Assembly (NCBI RefSeq): GCF_003473485.1
Contig: NC_053042.1
Coordinates: 51,485,762 to 51,549,761, forward strand
Length of the DNA stretch: 64,000 nt
Reading direction: 5' to 3'
From: Medicago truncatula
Taxonomy: Eukaryota > Streptophyta > Magnoliopsida > Fabales > Fabaceae
Each line of letters starts with the position of its first letter. The first letter of the stretch is position 1. The translations under genes and the position numbers were made by a program. The notes beneath the pieces were generated by a model. That model was not told the DNA's origin, searched no databases, and saw only the letters and a list, made by a program, of their open reading frames with translations. Shown here piece after piece: positions 23,652-32,719 of this stretch.

Positions 23652-24200
23652 GTGAGAGAAATTGAGATAGTGTGTCTTTTTTATGGGAGAATGTAATTCA
23701 AGTTTTTCTTATGGGATGATAGTGTGTCTTTTTTAATATGTTTTATATGAGAGGTGATGTGAGTATATATATATATATATATATTGAAAGAAAATAGGAG
23801 GGTAATTTAAACATCTCTTAAGAAAGAGGGTTGAATTTATTTATTTATTTTTTAATTTGTGATTTAGGCTTTTCTCAATATATTCTCTAACGTTTATTAT
23901 TGTTGGGCATGATCTGTGGATAATTGGGGTGACTGTAATGAATAGGCTATGATATAAATGGGATTGGGATTCCGTGCTGTAATAAAGCACACAGTTTTCA
24001 CGCTGTACTGAATTTCAGCCATTAATTAAAGATCAAATGGTTCAAATCAATGCAGTTATAAAATCATTCAAAACAATATCAGCCGCACATTGTAGACCGA
24101 ATGCTCCTGATCTGTTACAGCATCCTGCTGTAACAGCAGAAAATTCAAATTCATATAAATGTGTCTCTTTAATAAACTCTTGTCATGTCTTATTTCTTTT
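23090..24200. other. Intergenic with AT microsatellites and a short perfect hairpin
   Basis: No gene supported. Pure (AT)n tracts occur at about 23610-23648 and 23766-23783. Two phrases around 'gatagtgtgtcttttt' repeat at 23668 and 23718. A perfect 11-bp inverted repeat lies at 24112-24136. The short frame at 24037-24219 has no recognised similarity. Confidence 0.5.
24112..24136. repeat. Perfect inverted repeat (11-bp arms, 3-bp loop)
   Basis: CTGTTACAGCA, spacer TCC, then TGCTGTAACAG. There is no U-run afterwards, and no function is assigned. Confidence 0.8.
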
Positions 24201-24600
24201 CAGTTCAATTGGGACTTGAGTTTTCTTAATCACAATAAAATCTCAATATCTAAGTTAATTTAGTAGGTTTATAATTCAACATGTTTTATAATTTTATAAT
24301 TGTCCTTAGTCATTTAATTAAATATCTCATCCGATATTGATGATTTTTTTCTTTTTCAGATAAAGGAAACACATCAAGAAGAACTATTATTGATATACTA
24401 TAGTAGTCATGTTGACACCACCCAAAAAAATATTACTCATGTTGCTTCTGCTTTTGTTATTATGTATATGTTTATCAGTGTCTATTTGAGAATAAAAGGA
24501 TAATCAATGAAACTTCAAAAGTGTTTGTAATAAGCACATCTGCTTCATTAGGAGAAACTTGTCGTATACGTAGAAACAAGTTTATTGTTAATGTAGTCTT
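24200..24600 (+). repeat. Dispersed non-coding repeat, copy B
   Basis: Similar in the same order to 305-640, though diverged. See copy A. This copy carries an extra ~100 bp in its second half. Confidence 0.55.
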
Positions 24601-25235
24601 TTGATGTGAATGTTCTAGCTTAAATAAGCATACTCTCAATCAAAAAAAAAAAACCTGAGAAAATACTATTAGGTTGGTCTACACAAATGATTGATGGAAA
24701 TGGATTCTCTCAATCAAAAAAAAAAAAAAAAACCAAAAAATCTGAGAAAATAATGTAAAGATCTTGATTATTGATCTTCACATTAGCGATGGTCAAGATC
24801 AATAAAAAATATTGATCATTGATAATATTGATAGATAATTAACTAAAGCACCAATAAAAACTTTCATCAATGCTTCATTTAGTTATCTATCAAGCCACGT
24901 TTAGAAAGCGGTATATACATAGGCCCAAATCCAAACTACATGACTGAAAAGAAAGAAAAAACATAAAGGAACTACTGACACCTAAGTTTTTGCTACTACA
25001 CCCAGTCCTTCGAAAAAAAATTGGATGTATGTGAACAATCAATTTAAGTATCATTATCTAAAGGTGTATTCTCATTTGTTAAGATATCGCTTTTTTTTTT
25101 TGGCTGAATGTTTAAGATATCACATTTGCATTTTCTCATTTGTTACTCCACATTATTATCTGCAATAGGACATATTAAATTTTCAATATTTTCAATCAGT
25201 TAATATATAAACTCCCTTTTATTCAAAAATATATA
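24600..25235. other. Intergenic, A-rich repeats and an inverted repeat
   Basis: The phrase 'ctctcaatc' plus poly-A plus 'ctgagaaaata' occurs twice (24627 and 24706). At about 24830-24892 the arms 'gatagataattaactaaagc' and 'gcttcatttagttatctatc' form an imperfect hairpin. No gene is seen. Confidence 0.45.
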
Positions 25236-25549
25236 TGTGTTAACACCCTAATATACTACTCCATACTCTAGTATAGGGAGAAAGGAAAGAATAAGAAGTT
25301 AGAATAAAAATAAAGGAAGCAATAGTAGCAGAAAGTGGGAGGTAGAAATAAATTATACATATCCAGACCCTGACATAATCATAAAAATATCCACACCATA
25401 TGTACCTTTGAAGATCTTGTCTTGACACATTTTTGAATCAAGCAAAAGGTTCTCTATAACTAGGTGGATGGATCTGTCATATAAACACCAAGGGTCAGAA
25501 GAAAGACTGAAAAAACACTTTTCAATAACCCAATGACCATCTTCTAAAT

Positions 25550-27187
25550 TCACTCTGCTGCATTTTCATCACTATCATTTCCTTCGTTTCTAATATCTGG
25601 CAACGTGTCAAGATCAGTTCGAGCCTTTGCCATATCCTCATGTATGTTTTGAGTATCCGAAGAATCAATAGTGTCGTGTTCAATTGAATCTAAAATTTCA
25701 GTGACAGAGGAATTGTCCAATTTTTCATCGGTTTCACCTGTTTGAGTATCACCCTTGAACATCTCATCCTCGGTAGCATCAACATTCTGAGCTTCGTTTG
25801 CTTCACTGGTTTCAGTGCTACCTTTGGATTTGTCACTTTCCGTGGTATCAGAGCTCGCGTTTCTATCCAAATTACTAGACATGTTAACAGTTTCATTTGA
25901 AGCTACAAATCCGGTCGTTTTCTCTAATGCACTAGCCCCAAGAGTCGAAGATTCTTCAGGAGCTGCAACTCTACTTTCAGGTTTAACAGAAACAATTGAA
26001 TCATTACCAGGTAGGTTTCCTTCAGAAATTTTACTGCCACTCTGCTCTAATCCCTCTGTTTGCTTCATATCTCCAGTAATTGTTGTATTAACTGTCGCAT
26101 TTTGAGCATGATCAGACTCAGATAAGATCACCGCTTTAATCTGTTCAGATGAACTTGATGTGTCATCACCAGTGCCTGACGAGTTACTGCTTGCTTCAGT
26201 GATCACTGCTGTCAGATTACTGCTCAAATCCAATTGGCTATCGGGCTTTGTTTTGGCTGTTTCATTAGAAAAACTGTCATTTCCAGTCTCTTTACCAGCA
26301 GTTGCATTCGAAGAAACTCCATCTGTCAATTCACCTTCTGTAACCTTCAAATCAGAAACATTTTGACTCCCGTAACTTTCATCAGAATGATTTGTTTCGT
26401 TTTCAGGTTTTCTGGTATTTTGTAAGCTTAGATCAGAGTGTTCCAAATTACCTGTTTCAGTGCTAGTTTCATGAGTATCATGTGCCACAGCACTAGAGGC
26501 ATCATCAGCCTTGTAATGTTCTTCCCGAGCTTCATGATTCTCGTGGTTTTCAACTAAACCCCCCTTTTCCTCATCCTCCTTGTCTTCATTCTCCGTCTCA
26601 TCATCACCCTCTTCTTCTTTGTCTTTCTCTTCATCCACAACCTCATCCTCACGATCATTATCTGCCTCTGATTTCTCATGATCATTTTCATCTATCTCAA
26701 CATCTCCTCCTTCATCTTCCACCTCTTCACTTTTGCTTTCATTTTCCTCCTGCACTTCTGCTCCATGCTTATTTTCTTCTTCATCCTGTTCTTCTCTCCC
26801 TTCATGCACATTGTCTTCACTTTCTTCTTCAGTTTCGTGCTTGTTTCCTTCTTCTCCTTCTTGTTGCTGTTCATCGTGTTCACGTTTATTTTGCATATTG
26901 TATACAATATGTTCATCTTCCTCTTCTTCCTCATGCCCTTCATTCTTATCTGCTTCAACCTTACCCGGATGAAGGTCCTTTCTACCAAGTTTCAGAATCT
27001 GATCAGTCTCGGTTCTAATCGGCAGTTTCGTATCATTTTTATCAAATTCCTTCTTTTTGTCGTGATTGTGCTTAACCTGGTAGATCAACCAGAAGCAGAC
27101 ACCAAGCAACAGAATAGCTTGAAGAACATGTTTTACCTTGAAGCCTTTAGATCTTTGATTCCTACTACTCGGATTCCTTTTTATCAT
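25550..27187 (-). CDS. Acidic single-pass membrane protein of unknown function
   Basis: One 545-residue coding exon. The N-terminus is short and basic (MIKRNPSSRNQRSKGFKVKH), followed by one hydrophobic span at about residues 21-38 (VLQAILLLGVCFWLIYQV) and then KHNHDKKK. By the positive-inside rule this is a type II signal anchor with the long C-terminal part in the lumen or outside. Residues ~80-225 are almost entirely Glu/Asp/Lys/His (EEEEEDEH, DKEEEGDDETENEDKEDEEK). The rest is Ser/Thr/Asn-rich with many N-X-S/T sequons. No catalytic domain is visible. Similar plant proteins are often labelled 'dentin sialophosphoprotein-like' on composition alone, so I give no function. Start: the only ATG ahead of the membrane span. 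A 5' UTR intron is likely (see 28245-28345). Confidence 0.85.
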   Translation of the reverse strand: MIKRNPSSRNQRSKGFKVKHVLQAILLLGVCFWLIYQVKHNHDKKKEFDKNDTKLPIRTETDQILKLGRKDLHPGKVEADKNEGHEEEEEDEHIVYNMQNKREHDEQQQEGEEGNKHETEEESEDNVHEGREEQDEEENKHGAEVQEENESKSEEVEDEGGDVEIDENDHEKSEADNDREDEVVDEEKDKEEEGDDETENEDKEDEEKGGLVENHENHEAREEHYKADDASSAVAHDTHETSTETGNLEHSDLSLQNTRKPENETNHSDESYGSQNVSDLKVTEGELTDGVSSNATAGKETGNDSFSNETAKTKPDSQLDLSSNLTAVITEASSNSSGTGDDTSSSSEQIKAVILSESDHAQNATVNTTITGDMKQTEGLEQSGSKISEGNLPGNDSIVSVKPESRVAAPEESSTLGASALEKTTGFVASNETVNMSSNLDRNASSDTTESDKSKGSTETSEANEAQNVDATEDEMFKGDTQTGETDEKLDNSSVTEILDSIEHDTIDSSDTQNIHEDMAKARTDLDTLPDIRNEGNDSDENAAE

Positions 27188-28182
27188 GCTTAACTTAGTT
27201 AAAAACCCTTAACTCGTCTTCTCCAAATAACAAGATCAGGACACCTGCTTTGGATAAGGAAATTCAATATTAAGGACCTCAGAAATCTATGATCATCAAT
27301 GTCAAGGTGCAACTAAATTGGAAATACTTATCAACAACCAAGCATCATACCACTAAGTAAAGTCGGTTACACGGATCAAACGAAACTATAATGTTTTGTC
27401 CAATATCATATCTCTATCAAACTCATTAATCACTAGGAAATACTTATAACGAGTTTAAAATATCCTAAACAATGTACATATGAAACACCAACCAGAGCAC
27501 TAAGTGACCTTACAGTACAGAGATGAAAAAAAGGACTAAAAACTACATACAGTAACAGTTTACCAAAAACGCATAACTTATCAACCGAAAATTGATACAA
27601 ATGCAGTAACAAACTAGTCTTTCTCAACTCTCAAGTCTTGGGGCCTTAATCCAATTGAAAAAAACTATGTTCAACAAACCCATTTTAACAGCTTATTGCA
27701 AAGTTCCAACTTTCATACTCAATTCCATGGAAATGAAACTATCAATTGATGCTAATAGAAAAATCAACCGAAAAACGGTATAACTGTTCACTTTATAGGG
27801 TTTCAGAGAAGCAATCATCACAGAAAGAAACAAAATTCAAAGAAGGTACATAAGAAGAAACCACAACCAATCCAACAGGGAAAAAAGAACCCCAGAAGAA
27901 AAAATAAAATAAAAATAAATAAATAAAATGGTGAAAAATAACAAATTTATAACAGATCAATAAGAAAGTGGAAGTAAAAGCTTATTTTGTATCCTCCCCA
28001 ATGAAACCCTATAGCATGGTTGAAGAATTATATCTATTTCTTTTTTAATAAAAAAAATGCAAAGATATATAGATTGTGTTTATGCATAATTAAGAATAAA
28101 GAAAGAATCTTTAATAAAAATTGATGATACCCATGTTTCAGAAATGAAAGTAGTTACTAACTAGTAAGTAAACCCTTGTTCC

Positions 28183-28184
<2 letters not shown>

Positions 28185-28229
<45 letters not shown>
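28185..28229. repeat. (GA)n microsatellite
   Basis: About 45 bp of uninterrupted GA, in the presumed 5' UTR intron of the acidic membrane protein gene, close to the donor. A second, shorter GA-rich stretch lies at 28317-28343. Confidence 0.9.
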
Positions 28230-28232
<3 letters not shown>

Positions 28233-28244
28233 GAAATTATTACC

Positions 28245-28345
28245 TGATAAAAAGGAAAGTAGTAAGTAAGAAGAAGAAGAAGCAGTTGAGTAGAGTTGAA
28301 ACGGTGTGTGTTTGTGTGAGAGAGAGACAGAGAGAGAGAGAGAAC
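28245..28345 (-). other. Probable non-coding first exon of the acidic membrane protein gene
   Basis: On the minus strand a GA/CT-rich leader-like stretch ends in a donor ('atcag|gtaata'). A matching acceptor ('ccaaagcag|gtgtcc') lies about 65 bp upstream of the ATG at 27187. This would make a ~990-bp leader intron, common in plant genes. It is an inference. A cDNA spanning both would settle it. Confidence 0.4.
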
Positions 28346-28349
28346 TTTT

Positions 28350-30287
28350 ATTAAAACAAAAGTAGTGACATTAACGATATGTTCATGTTGTACAACTGTT
28401 TTTCTTTGGACTTCGGATGCGATCTATTCTAGACAAGGAAGGAAGGAACCTACCTTCACATTCACCACATTTTTATTTTATTTTATTAACTATATAAGCT
28501 TATCCAAAAAATAAAATCAATAATTCAATACAAATTACTCCACCTCCAACTCATTGAACTCTTGTCTACGGTAAAAGTACAGGTCTTTGACCCCAAAATT
28601 TTGGGTTCCAGCTCTAGTCTTCTATGTAGAGGAGCTAGTGTAAATATTGTTTTTTGAATCATGTAGTTTTGAGAATGACACTTTGGTGACATTGTGATTA
28701 GTTATGTTAGTGACATTGGTGAAACACGATATCATAAGTGTATAAAAGAAAAAAAAAAGAAATAAGAGAGACATTTGCGACATTGTGGTTGGTCAATATC
28801 ATCAACCACAATATCACCTAAATGCTACTCGTAGTCTTTCATTAGTTTGAGATTTATCCTAAATTTACTAACCTAAAATATAAATGAAGTACAAATTAAC
28901 AAGTAAGAACTCCCCCTCTACGTTCTTCTAAGAATTTGTCAACCAACAAAACAAGTCATTTTAAGCGTTTTTTTTTTTAAAGAAGCCATTTTAAGATATG
29001 AAACGTGTATAGATTAAAAAATTTAGTTAACTTGGGTTTTGTGAGTATTCTTCTTCATTTAATAGGTCGATGTAGTATTATTTTTTTTAAGGAAGGTCGA
29101 TGTAGTATAAATAGTTCTGCTTTTTGTAAAATAGTCGTAAATTGTTAAGGTTATTTTGTAAAAGACCACACCCCTTTTTGTAATAAAAAAAAAAAGACTA
29201 CAACCCTTTTGATAACTAAAAAAGTAACATTAAATTTTTTTAAGGAATAACATTAATTTTTTTTTTTTTGAAGGAACATTAATATTTTAAATTGGGATGA
29301 TTTTATTAAAAATAAAACTAATAGTATGGGATTGCATGCGGAATTGTGTTTTGTTTTCATGCTTTTTTATTGATTTTTTTTATCTTTTGTTTTACTTAAT
29401 TTTTTTAGGTAATTTTTTTTCTTACTTTCTTTCAAGCATATATCCTCATGGCCCAAACACAACACAACCAAGCGTACAGTCAGCCCAGACAAGACAATGA
29501 TCTCCAGATGCAAGTAATTGTCCTTTTCTTGGTTCATTATTTTTCTCAAAATATTTAAAAGACGAAAAGTTATATGTTCCCTATTTTTGTTTTCAAGGAA
29601 GCCTTTATTTTTATATTTAAAAGATGCCTCTAAATTTTCATAGGCATAGGCTCAATATTAAGAACCAGGAGTGTATGGTGCCAGTACCATACTAGTTTCG
29701 TTATTCTATATTTGTTTGGTGAGAACAATTCAGAAATTTCTCATAAAATTAGGAAATGTTAGGCATTCTAGATATTTTCATTTACTTATGATGAAAGGAA
29801 ACAATTTTTTTTAACAAGCTAAACATAGCCTACACAATTAGGAAAGAATTTGTTGTTCAGTTGGATTTCGATTTTTTTATGAAACAATTTTTGTTCAAAT
29901 TTTCCCTACGAAACAAAAGAAATTGATCTTTATAATTTCAGGGTGTCAACACACATACCTAAAACACAGGCTATAGAAAACAAGTGAAGTTTATATCTTA
30001 TTTTGGCTTTTTTTTTTTTGTTCATTTAATTATACTTGCTTTTTTGAACTCTTTTTATTTTCCTTAAACCATTAAGTTGTTATCTGTCTCTTTAAGTCAC
30101 TTTCAAATTAATTTATAACTCTTAATATTTTAGTTTTCAAAAAAAAAAAAAAAACTCTTAATATTTTAAAAAGGTATATGTCTTTGTCAAGCAATTCTCA
30201 GTTAGATTTCACTGTTAGTATCTATCATGTCAAATAATATAAACACAACGACCTAATTTAAAAGTGTTTGAGAAAGACAGAGGCTAA
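28350..30287. other. Intergenic, nothing recognised
   Basis: AT-rich with many poly-A/T runs (29000, 29190, 29260, 30010, 30140). 'ggaaggtcgatgtagtat'-like phrases are locally repeated near 29065 and 29095. No gene, tRNA or complete element is seen. Confidence 0.4.
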
Positions 30288-30296
30288 TTTAAAATA

Positions 30297-30660
30297 GGCT
30301 AAAATATGGTTTTGGTCCCTGCAAATATGCCTCGTTTTGGTTTTAGTCCCTGCAAAATTTTTTGTTGTTTTTGGTCCCTGCAAATATGTCTCATTTTGGT
30401 TTTGGTCCCTGGCTCCACTTTTGCGATAATTTGCACATGTGTCACATGATGACTTAACTATTTATTAGAGAAATAGTCCCTGCAAAATCTTTTGATTTTG
30501 AAAAAGGTCCCTGCAAAATATTTTGTTTTTGGAAATAGTCCCTGCAGGGACTATTTCCAAAAACAAAATATTTTGCAGGGACCAAAAACAACAAATTTTT
30601 TTTGCAGGGACTAAAACCAAAACGAGGCATATTTGCAGGGACCAAAACCATATTTTAGCC
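30297..30660. mobile_element. Palindromic Mutator-like MITE with 9-bp target duplication
   Basis: A 364-bp element with long terminal inverted repeats (left 'ggctaaaatatggttttggt', right end its complement), flanked on both sides by TTTAAAATA (30288-30296 and 30661-30669). A nine-base duplication points to the Mutator superfamily. The core 30506-30583 is a perfect 78-bp palindrome centred on CTGCAG. The motif 'ggtccctgcaaa' recurs throughout. No transposase is encoded. Confidence 0.88.
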
Positions 30661-30669
30661 TTTAAAATA

Positions 30670-32640
30670 TTGATAAAATTGGAGATTAATTTAAGAATGA
30701 TTTACAAAATAGGAACCATCTTGTTGGTTTATTTTTTTGTACTTTATTTTAAAGTTCCAATATCTTTTCATTCAAAATAGAAATATAAGTAACAATGTAA
30801 TAAATTGACATAGTGTTAGGACTTAATCTCTTATAAAGAGAGAACTTTTAGATTTTTTTTTTTTTTTGAGGGAAGAGAACTTTTAGATTTAATATATTAT
30901 GTGACGGAACTTCATGACTTAACTAAGTGGTAAAAATCTTATTACAACCTATAGGTGTTTTCCTTGTGATCCAACTGTCAAAAAGTAAATTAATTATTAT
31001 GACTTAATTTATATGGAGATAGATCAACTCAAAAGGTTGATTCAATTCATTAAGAGTGTATTTGGTTGTGAGAAGAAAGTGAGAAGAGAGAAATAGGTGA
31101 GAGAGATTGTGAAAAGAGAGAAATAGAGTAGATTTGGTGGGTTTTTTTTTTTTTGGTAAGATTTGATGGGTTGTTTGATATAAGAGAAAGATGAGAAAAA
31201 TAGAAGAGAAAGAAGTGTGTTTAGATTTTAAAAAGACAAAAATATCCTTGCATTTAAAATTGATTGATTTTTTATTTTAACATAACTTAGAGTGTGTTTG
31301 GATGGGGGAATGTATTGTTTTAAGGGAATTCAAATACTTTAGGGTGAATTTCATTGTTTGGATAATAATTTGAAGCATTTTTAAAATGATGGAAATTTAT
31401 GAAGTATTTTGTTCAAGTTAAATTTAGGAATTTCAAATGACACCTAAAAGTTAAGAATTTCAAAGAGGAGTGTTATTTGAACAACCTTTAATTGACAATT
31501 TATGGGGACAACCAAAAAATAGGTATTGCACGAAAATCAAAGCAATAGAGAGATAAAGTAAAAAAATGATGTGAGTATGAAAGAGAAAGTTGTAACAAAA
31601 GTTGTCATAAAATGGATGTTCAAATATCATTTCTCAATTTCAAATTTCTTCATTGTTGTTATTTTTCATATTTTGCATTTTGGTCCTCAAATTTTCCAAA
31701 AATTTCCACTCGACCAACAAAAAAGAAAAACACTCACGTATTAGTCAATTGGTTCAGGCACCGCATAAATGGAAAACAAAAGGATAAAAATGCAAAAGTA
31801 GTGATATATTTTATCTCTCTCGTGTTTCTTCGTTAGTTTGTGGAGATGCAAAAAGGTGTGGGTCTCAGCCCATTTTAATCCGTCGTCTCACTTTCTCTGA
31901 TGTTCCAAACTGAAGAAAGAAAGCATTTCTCTACAACTTCTCTCATCCATATCTCTCTCTCTCTCATCTTCTTCTCTTCTTCCAAACAAGTCGTAAGTGT
32001 GAGAAAATAATGAGTTAAGCACCACATTTATCTTTCAACAAAAAAACAAAAGTACTAAATTTATCTTTTTCTTTTCAATGTATTATTCGATGGCATACTT
32101 GACAAATCTCTAAAAACTTGTTCTCGGCCTAAAAAAATTCTGATAAATAGTAGTTTTTATTAACGTCCCTACTAAAGGAGGAAAGGAATAAATCTTTTGA
32201 AGCCCTTGGAAAAATGGAAGATTTAAAGCTCAAGTTATCATGAGCAAGAAAGCAAATTAATCTCATTATAGTCAGCTTTTCCTTTTTTGTAAGCTTTTCA
32301 TTTGGAAGAGATGGAAAGAGCTTTTCTTGAAAATTCTCACAAGTTTGGTATTTCAATGCCCCGTTACAATCAATCCTTTTAAAATAGGTTAGATCATAAC
32401 AATTTAATGTGTTCCTTTGGTTTGCATATAACAATATAAGCATTTTAATGTTGAAGTATCTATCAATTCTAATGAAATGATTTATCACTTTATGAGTTGA
32501 TTAACATTTATTTATGTTGTAATGTGAACTCTTAACAAACCCATATCTACTCTCAACAATGAAGATTCCTACAACAAAAGAATCCCTTTGCTTCCTCCGA
32601 GAGATATTCTTAAATTTCAAAATTTGTCACCCTTTCATGC
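30670..32640. other. Intergenic upstream of the XTH gene
   Basis: No gene supported. 31290-31480 starts 'gagtgtgtttggatggggga', a common plant repeat edge. 31850-31990 is pyrimidine-rich with CT repeats and ends in a donor-like 'gtcgtaagtg', resembling a stranded 5' leader exon. The minus frame at 32129-32488 has no recognised similarity. Confidence 0.4.
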
Positions 32641-32646
32641 AATACC

Positions 32647-32655
32647 TATAAATAG
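32647..32655 (+). promoter_or_regulatory. TATA box of the XTH gene
   Basis: TATAAATAG lies 73 bp upstream of the chosen start codon, a strong match to the plant consensus and position. Confidence 0.65.
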
Positions 32656-32719
32656 TTGTTTCTTCAAAATCAATTACAAGCTACAACCCTTCTTAGACTT
32701 ATATTCTTTTGCATGAACC

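Noticed and set aside
22327-23800. Full CRK receptor kinase
   Set aside because: No transmembrane segment or kinase motifs follow the DUF26 stop codon; the downstream DNA is AT microsatellite.
24037-24219. 60-residue plus-strand frame
   Set aside because: Spans a small hairpin and the edge of a dispersed repeat; not conserved in the other copy of the repeat.
26678-27193. Plus-strand 171-residue open frame
   Set aside because: It is the antisense shadow of the acidic-repeat gene; its Phe/Leu/Ile-rich content is the complement of GAA/GAG codons.
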